The notes under the pieces were generated by a model that searched no databases, was not told where the DNA came from, and was given only the letters and a program-made list of their open reading frames with translations. A stretch of 64,000 bases of DNA from Candidatus Sungiibacteriota bacterium (lineage in GTDB: Bacteria; Patescibacteria; Paceibacteria; Sungbacterales; SURF-37), in the NCBI GenBank assembly GCA_016186145.1, contig JACPMF010000007.1, positions 62,001 through 126,000 of the forward strand. Direction: 5' to 3'. The position numbers were made by a program, and so were the translations under genes. Of this stretch, positions 50,210 to 57,682 are shown in pieces; position 1 is the stretch's first letter, and each line of letters opens with the position of its first letter.

Positions 50210-50692
50210 TTACTTTCCGTCTTTGTTTGCCTGCAGGGCCGTGAGGGCTATCGCAATTGCGTCAGTGATGTCATCAAGCGCAGGAAGGGCTGCCTGTTTG
50301 AGAATCAGGCGAGCCATGTCTTTAACCTGACGTTTGTCGGCTTTTCCATATCCGGTGACAGCCATTTTTACCTCACCCGGCGTATACTCGCATACCTTAA
50401 TGGAACGTTCTGCGGCCGTCAAGAGAAATACCCCCCGCGCTTCGGCGACCGCGAGCGCTGTTCTTATATTCTTCGAAAAGAAAATTTTTTCAAGCGCGAT
50501 AATGTTAGGGCTGTGGATATCTAACAGTTGAAGAAGGTGTTTCCTCACGGATTTGAGACGTTCTCCTTGTTCCCGCGCCTCCGGCTGTATTGACCCCGCG
50601 TCTATGAGGATTGGGTCGCCGGTTCGTTCGTTTTTTGCAACCACCGCATACCCGACGATGGCGGTTCCGGGATCAATGCCAAGGATAGTCAT
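50210..50692 (-). CDS. ruvC: Holliday junction resolvase RuvC
   Basis: A 160-residue endonuclease that cuts Holliday junctions. The RNase H-like fold and acidic residues are visible: Asp7 in ILGIDPGTAIVGYAVV, Glu in NIIALEKIFFSKN near 68, and the C-terminal Asp pair in ALDDITDAIAIALTAL near 140-145. Length is normal. It precedes the acidic small protein and follows yebC across a family B palindrome, in the frequent yebC-ruvC order. Confidence 0.96.
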   Translation of the reverse strand: MTILGIDPGTAIVGYAVVAKNERTGDPILIDAGSIQPEAREQGERLKSVRKHLLQLLDIHSPNIIALEKIFFSKNIRTALAVAEARGVFLLTAAERSIKVCEYTPGEVKMAVTGYGKADKRQVKDMARLILKQAALPALDDITDAIAIALTALQANKDGK

Positions 50693-50791
50693 ATCATATA
50701 TTAAGTGTTAAATCCGAATTAGGAATCAGGAATTAAGAATCGTGGAGATGAATGATACAAAAAGAGGTTTTTGTTCCCGGTTCATAGTTCG
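50693..50791. repeat. Intergenic quasi-palindrome, family B copy 3
   Basis: AATTAGGAATCAGGAATTAAGAATC on the left pairs loosely with GGTTCATAGTTCGTTATTCATCATTCAT on the right, with the yebC stop inside the right arm. It fills the yebC-ruvC gap. Confidence 0.72.
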
Positions 50792-51520
50792 TTATTCATC
50801 ATTCATGTTCGTAAACACTTCCTGTATGTCGTCGTGTTCGTCGAGTTGCTCTTCAAGTTTTTCAAGTTTTGCCTTCGCTTCCGGCGGAACAGAGATTGGG
50901 TTTTGGGGCACATAGTCGATGTGCGGCTCCCCAGCCGGTATTTTCTTTTCAGCAAGCCGCGCTTTGAACGTATCAAGGGCTGCCGGATCAACATACGCCG
51001 TGTATCCTTCGGCGAACTCACGGACATCTTCTGCGCCGGCCTCAATGAGTTTTAGCACAAAGTCATCTAAGGGCCGCGCGATTGTTTCCTTTGGGAAGTC
51101 AACTGCACCGGTTTTTTTAAACATCCAGCTTACACTACCTTCTGCGGCGAGCTTCCCGTCGTTTTCGGAAAGGAGATGTTTTATCTCGTTCGTGGTCCTG
51201 TTTCTGCTGTCGGTAACGCCGAAAATTAAAAGCGCAGTGCCTTCCGGGCCATAGGCCTCGTAACGCACTTCTTCAAGGTTTTCCTTGGCTCCTGCTCCCG
51301 CGGCTCGTTCTATGGCCCTCGTTACGTTTTCTTTCGGCATTCCTGCGGACCGCGCCGTCTCCACTGCCATGCGGAGCTTTGGGTTCATTGCCGGGTCCGC
51401 CCCTTTTTCTTTTGCGGCAATGCTGATGAGCCGCGCCATTTTCGAGAAAATCTTTCCTTTTTTGGCGTCGGTAAGGGCTTTTTTGTGTTTTATCTGTGCC
51501 CATTTTGAGTGTCCGCTCAT
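50792..51520 (-). CDS. yebC: YebC/TACO1 family protein
   Basis: A 242-residue protein of the YebC/PmpR/TACO1 family, recently linked to translation of difficult peptide stretches such as polyproline. The start MSGHSKWAQIKHKK is definitive and fixes ATG at 51520. Other blocks are GADPAMNPKLRMAVETARSA near 42, GPEGTALLIFGVTDSRNRTTNEI near 96, and the C-terminal LEEQLDEHDDIQEVFTN. The many proline-rich proteins of this window would be natural substrates, an inference. It precedes ruvC in the same direction. Confidence 0.96.
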   Translation of the reverse strand: MSGHSKWAQIKHKKALTDAKKGKIFSKMARLISIAAKEKGADPAMNPKLRMAVETARSAGMPKENVTRAIERAAGAGAKENLEEVRYEAYGPEGTALLIFGVTDSRNRTTNEIKHLLSENDGKLAAEGSVSWMFKKTGAVDFPKETIARPLDDFVLKLIEAGAEDVREFAEGYTAYVDPAALDTFKARLAEKKIPAGEPHIDYVPQNPISVPPEAKAKLEKLEEQLDEHDDIQEVFTNMNDE

Positions 51521-51562
51521 GTTACATAACCTACAACTTATATCAGTATATCGCAATTTTTC

Positions 51563-51591
51563 TTGACTTTTTTCTTTCTATGGTGTATAAT
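51563..51591 (+). promoter_or_regulatory. Promoter of the GC-rich hypothetical gene
   Basis: TTGACT (51563-51568), 17 nt, TATAAT (51586-51591), near-perfect, giving a leader of about 60 nt. Confidence 0.75.
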
Positions 51592-51656
51592 CAAAGCATC
51601 TTTGAAAACTGAAGAATTCGTTACCCCGAACCCCCAACCAACAGGAGGAACGAGAG

Positions 51657-52295
51657 ATGCAGAAAAAGAGCTGGACGGACCGATTCGTCGACATCACCCC
51701 ACGGATGGCGGCTCAGGCCGCCTTCGTCTTCATCGGTGAGAACGCCGAGAAGACGCGGCAAATCAAGTGGCCGGCAACCCATGTGCACCACGAGGAGCCG
51801 CGCATGCGCGGCGACAAGCGGCTGGACGCGACCACGAAGGTCTACCTTTTCGGGATGACGGACATCGAGTCCGTCATGGCGAGCTTCCGGTTCGCCGACC
51901 TCGCGGCTCAGATGATCCAACTCGGCGCCGTGGAGGCGTACGTCGAGTGGACCTTCATGCGGCGGAATGCCCGCGCGGTTTGCGCCCGGGCGTCCGAGGA
52001 CGCGGTCTGGGGATTCGGCCGTCCGCACCCGCGGAAGCCGAACTTCAAGCCGCATGCTGACCTCGCGGGCCCGCTGGTCGACTACCGGCCGAGCATGAAG
52101 GAAGGGTGGGTTTTCGAGCCCGTGGTCATGAAGGTGCTCCCGTCATTCGGCGAGGAGTACGCGATGGTGCTCGCGTCGGAATGGAGCGCCGATCAGGTGG
52201 CCATGGTCGCGAGCGACGCGACGGAACTCCCGCCGCACCTCGCGGAGTACCGGTTCAGCGGGACCGGTGGTGCCGCAGAGTCTCCGTCAGAGTAA
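51657..52295 (+). CDS. GC-rich hypothetical protein, probably acquired
   Basis: A 212-residue protein without signal or membrane segment and of no family I recognise. It has a mixed fold with KVYLFGMTDIESVMASFRFAD near 62, LGAVEAYVEWTFMRRNARAV near 90 and VFEPVVMKVLPSFGEEYAMV near 151. Third codon positions are strongly G/C, unlike the surrounding genes. AGGAGG precedes ATG by 8 nt, and it has its own near-perfect promoter and terminator. These point to an independent, perhaps horizontally gained or highly expressed unit between yebC and yifB. Confidence 0.68.
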   Translation: MQKKSWTDRFVDITPRMAAQAAFVFIGENAEKTRQIKWPATHVHHEEPRMRGDKRLDATTKVYLFGMTDIESVMASFRFADLAAQMIQLGAVEAYVEWTFMRRNARAVCARASEDAVWGFGRPHPRKPNFKPHADLAGPLVDYRPSMKEGWVFEPVVMKVLPSFGEEYAMVLASEWSADQVAMVASDATELPPHLAEYRFSGTGGAAESPSE

Positions 52296-52340
52296 CGACG
52301 GAGAGGCAAGAGTGGCCTTGCCAGTAATCTAGTGTTAATG

Positions 52341-52368
52341 AAGCCCGGTGTCACTACCGGGTTTAGTC
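52341..52368 (+). terminator. Intrinsic terminator of the GC-rich gene
   Basis: CCCGGT/ACCGGG stem with a TTTAGTCATTT tail. Confidence 0.75.
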
Positions 52369-52381
52369 ATTTACGGCGGGG

Positions 52382-53911
52382 TTAGTTTTCTTGTCGGCTC
52401 CGATATTGCAGCGCTTCCAACATATGATTTTCTTTAATGCTTTCCGACTCTGCAAGGTCGGCAATGGTACGCGCAACTTTGATTGTTCGGTAATATGAGC
52501 GCGGAGACATCGAGTGTTTTTCATACGCTTCGAGGAGGAGCGCTTTGACACTTTCCGTAAGCGGGCAGTGTTTTTTTATTTCCCGAAGTCCCATTTCCGA
52601 ATTCGTAAAGATTTTTTGGCCGATGAATCTCTCTTTCTCTATTCTTCGCGCCCGCTCGACATTTTTGCGGGCCTCGGCAACAGCGGTATTGTCGGCTTCG
52701 TCAGGCGTTTCTTCGTCAATCTTTTTTATTTCAACCTTTGGAACATCAATAAAAAGGTCAATCCGGTCAAGAAGGGGCCCGGAAATTTTTCTTTGATATT
52801 TTGTGATTTGACCGGGCGTACAGACGCATTCATGCGGCGGGTTGTTTAGGTGCCCGCACGGGCATGGGTTCATTGCCGCAACAAGGATAACATGCGCTGG
52901 AAAAGCAACGGTTCCTTGCGCCCGCGAGACCGTGATGACGCGGTCTTCCATGGGTTCACGGAGTGAATTCAATACATACGATTGAAATTCCGGCAGTTCG
53001 TCAAGAAAAAGAACTCCGCGGTGCGCGAGAGTTATCTCGCCCGGCCTGATCGGGTTTCCCCCGCCGGCAATGGCGACCTGCGAGGAGGTGTGGTGCGGCG
53101 AGCGAAAGGGGCGTTCGGTGTTCACTTCCCCGTTTTTTAAAAATCCTCCGGCGCTATAAATTTTTGCAACTTCAATCAATTCTTCTTCCGCAAGCTCCGG
53201 AAGAATAGACGGTAATGTCCGCGCAAGAATTGTTTTTCCTGTTCCCGGCGGACCCTGCATAAGGAGATTGTGGCCGCCGGCCGCGGTGATTTCTAAGGCG
53301 CGTTTTGCGTGCCCTTGTCCTTTTATAAGGGAGAAATCGGATCGGTTGTCCTTTTCCGCCTTTTCCGTTTTTTCCGCAAGATATGCGGCAATCGTTTTTT
53401 TGTTTTCGAGGTCATCGAGCAGTTCAAGGATATTTTTAGTTTCTTTTATCTCAATGCCGGAGACGAGGGAGGCTTCACTTCCGTTTCCTTCCGGCACGTA
53501 GAGTGTTGCAAAGCCGGCATTTTTCGCCGCGATTGCCGCGGCAAGCACTCCACGGACCGGTTTTACCGATCCGTCGAGTCCCAGTTCTCCTAAGAATATT
53601 TTCTTTTCCGGATTAAATTTTGTTTGGTCAGATGCGAGAAGGTACCCGAGCGCGATCGGCAAATCAAACGCCGGCCCCTCTTTTTTGATGTCGGCCGGCG
53701 CAAGGTTTACGATAACGCGATGCGGTTTTTTGTGCGGAGCTCTCCCGCCGATGTTTTTTATTGCCGCCCCGATGCGCTCCCGCGACTCCTGGATTTCTTT
53801 ATCGGCAAGCCCCACGATGGAAAAAATGTGAAGACCCGGAGAGAGGTCAACTTCAACCGTTATGATTGTCGCATCAAGCCCCGTAAGTTGTGCTGAATAG
53901 AGTTTCACCAT
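52382..53911 (-). CDS. comM: YifB/ComM-type Mg-chelatase-like AAA+ ATPase
   Basis: A 509-residue AAA+ protein related to ComM, a branch-migration helicase used in natural transformation. Order: an N-terminal Lon-like domain (VKLYSAQLTGLDATIITVEV, then FDLPIALGYLLAS), Walker A GPPGTGKTILART near 218, Walker B GVLFLDELPEFQ near 298, the Cys-rich NPCPCGHLNNPPHECVC near 357-375 typical of the family, and a C-terminal helical domain. GTG/ATG choice: 53911 is preferred because TTGACA (53943-53948) and TACGAA (53919-53924) leave 7 nt to this ATG. CPR cells are thought to take up DNA, which fits. Confidence 0.94.
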   Translation of the reverse strand: MVKLYSAQLTGLDATIITVEVDLSPGLHIFSIVGLADKEIQESRERIGAAIKNIGGRAPHKKPHRVIVNLAPADIKKEGPAFDLPIALGYLLASDQTKFNPEKKIFLGELGLDGSVKPVRGVLAAAIAAKNAGFATLYVPEGNGSEASLVSGIEIKETKNILELLDDLENKKTIAAYLAEKTEKAEKDNRSDFSLIKGQGHAKRALEITAAGGHNLLMQGPPGTGKTILARTLPSILPELAEEELIEVAKIYSAGGFLKNGEVNTERPFRSPHHTSSQVAIAGGGNPIRPGEITLAHRGVLFLDELPEFQSYVLNSLREPMEDRVITVSRAQGTVAFPAHVILVAAMNPCPCGHLNNPPHECVCTPGQITKYQRKISGPLLDRIDLFIDVPKVEIKKIDEETPDEADNTAVAEARKNVERARRIEKERFIGQKIFTNSEMGLREIKKHCPLTESVKALLLEAYEKHSMSPRSYYRTIKVARTIADLAESESIKENHMLEALQYRSRQEN

Positions 53912-53918
53912 GAGCATA

Positions 53919-53948
53919 TTCGTAGCAAACAAAGGTTAGGTCTGTCAA
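53919..53948 (-). promoter_or_regulatory. Leaderless promoter of yifB/comM
   Basis: Minus strand TTGACA (53943-53948), 18 nt, TACGAA (53919-53924), 7 nt to ATG at 53911. Confidence 0.55.
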
Positions 53949-54015
53949 AACTTAACTCCGCAGCATATAATTAAACCGAAAAGGTCGAACTTGTTATTAA
54001 CGAGATCGTCGCAAT

Positions 54016-54309
54016 ATGCAAAGAAAAAAAATTAAAAAACTCCCTGCGCTGATGACCCACGCTGAATCTTTGAAGCTTTTCAATGAGATCGTCGCAATGC
54101 GATTAAAGGGATTATCGGCACGTCAAAAGCAAAGTTGGTGGGACTGCTTTGTAGAATGTCTTGGCGTAGAGAATGAGGCAGTTAAGAATTGTATTGCCGG
54201 ATGTACAGCCCTTTGTATTGCAAAGCCCCCGGTGTGCGGAGGTTGTATCATCGCGTGCGGCGGAGTGGCTTGGTACAAAATTTTTAAGTGCTTGTGGAAA
54301 TGCTCATAG
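54016..54309 (+). CDS. Ten-cysteine small protein with duplicated twin-CX3C unit
   Basis: A 97-residue protein. The first 43 residues are basic and helical with no signal peptide. The last 54 hold ten Cys (44, 48, 59, 63, 67, 74, 77, 81, 92, 96). Residues 44-63 and 77-96 have the same C-x3-C-x10-C-x3-C spacing, separated by CIAKPPVCGG. Such spacing suits two disulfide-stapled helical hairpins. The leader-plus-Cys-rich layout recalls bacteriocin-like precursors, including the halocin C8 type, but no processing gene is adjacent. TATAAT at 53966-53971 is its likely -10; a terminator follows. A 14-nt repeat GAGATCGTCGCAAT occurs just before and within the gene. Confidence 0.68.
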   Translation: MQRKKIKKLPALMTHAESLKLFNEIVAMRLKGLSARQKQSWWDCFVECLGVENEAVKNCIAGCTALCIAKPPVCGGCIIACGGVAWYKIFKCLWKCS

Positions 54310-54338
54310 CTGTAAAAGTGTGTGCTTAGCGAAAAAAT

Positions 54339-54366
54339 AACCTCATTGGATGAGGTTGTTTTTTAA
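54339..54366 (+). terminator. Intrinsic terminator of the ten-cysteine gene
   Basis: AACCTCAT/ATGAGGTT stem followed by GTTTTTT. Confidence 0.85.
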
Positions 54367-54472
54367 AGGTGCTTTCAAGGTTATTAGCATCGCGGTTGGG
54401 CTTTACTTAAAAGGTAAGCCAAAATCAAAACAGCATCTCTTAAAAAGAGCGCCGTTAATTACAACACTAGAA

Positions 54473-55846
54473 CTAGAGCGTGTCTAAATCGCTATCAGGG
54501 AAGTTAAGTAATAAAAATTCTATATTTTCTGTTTTTTCTTCCGGAAAAATTTTTTCCAGCGTTTCCGGCGCTATTTTTATTAAACCTTCTGTTGATTTCA
54601 AAAGGAGTTGTTTTTTGATTTCCGGGTCGAAATACTGTTCCGGTCCGCCCGACGGTTTTCCATCCGCGAGCCATTACTTATAGTAAGTGAGGATCTCGCG
54701 CATAGGAACATAAACAAATTTGGTATCGTCAACTGGTTGTCGTGTCACGCTGCTTCTTTCTCTAATTTCCTCGCGCATTGCTTCAAAATCCTTCCTTTTT
54801 TTAGCACGTGGTTTTCTCGCAATATTGATTGTTAGTTGAATTCCAATCCGCTTTCTTTTGTTATCCTCGTAATCTTTTACCGACATGCCGTTATCAGCTA
54901 CCGCAACCCCCCTGAGCCATCTTTTTTTCCTCAATTTAAAATCATATTTAAGTTCTACGTCTTCAAACGCAGTTGATCTTTCTACACCAAAACCTACACT
55001 CGGGTGGTTAAAAGATATCCTTGTTAAGAGTTCGCGGCATGCTCGCTCAGACACTATCCCGCGAACGTTACCATGTTGCATTTCGCTCAACAACAAAACC
55101 TCAAGGTCTTTTTCTCCAACTCGTGAACCTACTGCCGAAATTCCTTGCGTTGCAAAGAGCTCCTCATCGTACAGTTTTTCAACGTCACGGCGCGCTTCAT
55201 TTATTAAAATTCGCTTTGCGATAGCGCGAAAAACAGAATACGGCATTTCACCATCAGGGGTATATGTTATACCCCACGCGTAGTCTGAAACAACATCTCC
55301 GATCCCGAGTACTCTTTTTTGCCCGCTATTATCAATGACGTAGAAGCTCTTTTTGTCGTCGTCATAAAATAAAGTTTGCCTTTCCTCCGAGTTAAATTCT
55401 TCTATTTGTTTTTCTTCGTCTAGTGCCCGAAGCGACCGAGAAAGTTGTTTAACGCGGTTTTTCTTTTTCGCCGTGTATTCTATCTTTCCCAAAAGACGCT
55501 TTTTCTCTTTAACCCGCACCTTCTCTCCACCTCCTATTCTTTGTCTGGGTCGCCTCTCAAAAGAAACTCCGAACCTTTCTTTCCACCATACGTTTCGTGC
55601 CTTATCGAAAAAGGACTGTTCTTCAGAAGTTAGGTCTCGCTCGTGAAGTATGATTGCCATCAAAACCCTCTGCATCCGTTCCGGTAGTTCGTCTTTTGCA
55701 TCCAACATAATTTCTAAATAGCCGCGCTGGGTTTCTGCGGCGGTTTCTAACCCAGATTCTTTTTCTACAATTTTTTCTTCTGGCTCCGTAGACGGAGTTT
55801 CTGTCTGCGGAACATTTTCAATTTTTGGCCCACCTTTTATCTCCAT
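54473..55846 (-). pseudogene. Unrecognised gene with an in-frame stop near its 3' end
   Basis: Translation from ATG at 55846 gives 390 residues and ends at TAA (54674-54676) after REILTYYK. The same frame stays open for a further 66 codons to TAG at 54473. That extension is protein-like, with WLADGKPSGGPEQYFDPEI, then LLLKSTEGLIKIAPETLEKI and FPEEKTENIEFLLLNFP. It has no usable start codon of its own. The main part has an acidic Pro/Glu N-terminus and a basic helical segment (about 108-140); I do not recognise the family. Readings are a nonsense mutation, a sequencing error or stop readthrough. Confidence 0.65.
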
Positions 55847-55916
55847 TTTGTTGAAATTTTCTACGTTCCTATTATATCACGTTGGTAATAATCGGTATTG
55901 TTCTCTGGCGGAGCAT

Positions 55917-56079
55917 TGACAAAAATTTTTCATTGCGGAGGTATAGCAACAAACCAACGAGCGAACAAAACAAAATAACGAAAATTCGCTTACTTCGAAT
56001 TTCCGTTAATCATTTTGTGCGGTTCGCGAGAAAGGTTTGTCTATGCCGCAGCTGAAAAATTTTTGTTAATGCGAAGCGT
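55917..56079. repeat. Long intergenic palindrome
   Basis: TTGACAAAAATTTTTCA, GCGG and ACAAACC on the left pair with GGTTTGT, CCGC and TGAAAAATTTTTGTTAA on the right, over about 160 bp. The right arm overlaps the 3' end of the DksA-like gene. No gene is seen in the loop. Confidence 0.8.
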
Positions 56080-56449
56080 GTTCTATGTCAGCCAGCGCCG
56101 CCGGATTTGCCTGAAGCCGCTCAAAAGGGATTTCGCCGCTGCACTTTGCGCAAACCCCATAAATGCCCTTTTCCATTCGTTCAAGAGCTTCATTTACTTC
56201 TTTAAGGCGGTCCTCCAACGCAAACTCTTCGGAAAGCTCTGCTCCGTATTCTTCGATTTCGTCCTGCCGTTCTTCAAGGGCGCCCGAAGAAAAGCTCGAT
56301 TTTTCTCCCATTGACGGAAAACGGGCGTCCCAGTCCCCTTTCATTTTTGGATCTTTGGTTGCAAAGGACGCAAGCAATTTCTCCAAGTTTTGTTTTTCCG
56401 CGAGGAGTTTATTTTTCAGTTCGGATAAAATTTTTGGGTCAAGAGCCAT
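56066..56449 (-). CDS. DksA/TraR-type protein with altered zinc site
   Basis: A 127-residue protein with the DksA/TraR layout: a long coiled coil (about 8-95, LKNKLLAEKQNLEKLLASF and RLKEVNEALERMEKGIYG) and a C-terminal zinc-finger-like end. The first pair of ligands is normal, Cys100 and Cys103 in GVCAKCSGEIPFERLQANP, but the second CxxC is replaced by His124-x2-His127 at the very C-terminus. A C2H2 site is plausible. In other bacteria these proteins act in the RNA polymerase secondary channel. It follows hairpin module family A copy 3, with TAAAAT 4 nt before ATG. Confidence 0.85.
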   Translation of the reverse strand: MALDPKILSELKNKLLAEKQNLEKLLASFATKDPKMKGDWDARFPSMGEKSSFSSGALEERQDEIEEYGAELSEEFALEDRLKEVNEALERMEKGIYGVCAKCSGEIPFERLQANPAALADIEHASH

Positions 56450-56637
56450 GCGAATTTTATTTATGAGCCTTAGCGAATAACTATAAAATTCAGCACCCTG
56501 TTAAATAATTTCGCTGAAGGCGAAATTCCTCTGCCCAAAAAATCATAGATTTATTGGGCAGAGGATTTAACAGGGTAAAGGTTTTGTAACCAAAATTTGT
56601 TCGACATTTCTCCAAATTTTGGACAAAGCCCTTTACC
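56450..56637 (-). repeat. Three-hairpin intergenic module, family A copy 3
   Basis: Minus strand order: AAAGGGCTTTG with CCAAAATTT, then CCCTGTTAAAT/ATTTAACAGGG, then GAATTTTAT/ATAAAATTC ending at the DksA-like ATG. The second hairpin carries an extra arm CCTCTGCCCAA/TTGGGCAGAGG not shared in sequence with other copies. Confidence 0.87.
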
Positions 56638-57526
56638 GTGCTTCAAATAATCTATTAATTGTTACCTCCAACGCCTCTTCCGAGGTTGTTATCACCAAAT
56701 AGCTTCTTGCCGGAAAAATGAAATAGCCGATCCCAACGTCTTGTTTTAAAGAGAGAAACCGATAATCGACATTCTTAAGTGTTTTGTCGACAAACGGGGC
56801 AATGATCGGTTCCAAGGTTTCTTCCAGAAGGAAAGCCTCAAGGTCTCGCTGAAGGGAGTTTTCTCGACCGAGCATTCCTGTAAAAGTGCGCGCGGTGTCG
56901 CGACTTGCGGTAATGAAGACCGTTTTCGGCCCGCTTGCTCCGTAGTAGATATAGAAAAAAAATTCATTCGAGAGGGAACTCCAAGTTTCTTGCAGATTTG
57001 TGTTGAGGATGCTGAGGAAGTTCTGCGTAGTAGCGGGCTGCCTTATTTCTCCGGCGCCTTTTATTTTGAAGTAAAGCCGTTTGAAAGAGCCCGTGCGTTC
57101 TCGCGCCGCCGCAGCCGAAGAAAGGGCTTGTCGTAATTGGGTAAGGTTGCCTGCAATCTCCAGTGCCTGTGTTTTTTCAACAGAGATGGGAGATGTTGGA
57201 ATTTTTTCTTCCGCCGGTTGCGCGGGTGTTGTTGCTGGGGTGAGGGATTGGTAAACAAACCATCCGCCGATTGCAACAAATAATAGCGCCGCGACAGAAA
57301 TAGCTATTACGGCAAGGGGTGGGATTCGCGGTTTTCGTTCGGCGGTTTCCGGAAGGGCCCCTTGCTGTTTTGTCATGATGTCAAGGAGGGAGGTTTTTCC
57401 TCCTTTCATGTATTCTGCGATGTCGGACTTCATGGTCCGTATTTTTGCCTCTTGTCGCGATGTTCCTGTTACCGCAGCATTTTTTGATTCGTCCTCGGGA
57501 CGATTTTGTTGTTCTGGGGTTGGCAT
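56633..57526 (-). CDS. Single-pass membrane protein, unknown
   Basis: A 297-residue protein with a cytoplasmic N-terminus of about 65 charged residues, one membrane helix (about 69-92, PPLAVIAISVAALLFVAIGG), a Pro/Thr linker and an extracellular domain of about 180 residues. Recognisable strands are FFFYIYYGASGPKTVFITAS near 192 and VDYRFLSLKQDVGIGYFIFP near 255. The ending pattern resembles many CPR membrane proteins that share only this topology; I do not recognise the family. Its stop codon lies in the first hairpin of module copy 3. Confidence 0.65.
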   Translation of the reverse strand: MPTPEQQNRPEDESKNAAVTGTSRQEAKIRTMKSDIAEYMKGGKTSLLDIMTKQQGALPETAERKPRIPPLAVIAISVAALLFVAIGGWFVYQSLTPATTPAQPAEEKIPTSPISVEKTQALEIAGNLTQLRQALSSAAAARERTGSFKRLYFKIKGAGEIRQPATTQNFLSILNTNLQETWSSLSNEFFFYIYYGASGPKTVFITASRDTARTFTGMLGRENSLQRDLEAFLLEETLEPIIAPFVDKTLKNVDYRFLSLKQDVGIGYFIFPARSYLVITTSEEALEVTINRLFEAR

Positions 57527-57682
57527 TTTTATTTTAGCTACAATACCTCGCGGCTTGCCGCGCGGATAAAATAGAGTAGAAGCTAAAATATCCTGAGCGA
57601 AGTCGAAGGATTACCACCTGATATTGATACCATGATGCTTGCATTGAGGGGGGGGGAAGATGAAATTATGAGCGTTTCTTTT
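57527..57682. other. pnp downstream spacer
   Basis: A 156-bp spacer with a ten-base G-run near 57647 and no clear terminator or gene. Confidence 0.4.

Noticed and set aside
54002..54101. Attachment site from the repeated GAGATCGTCGCAAT
   Set aside because: The 14-nt repeat is only 83 bp apart and there is no integrase; it is more likely a small duplication at the gene start.
54480..54683. Plus-strand frame opposite the end of the interrupted gene
   Set aside because: Low-complexity Ser/Phe composition is a shadow of the opposite strand, whose continuation is clearly protein-like.
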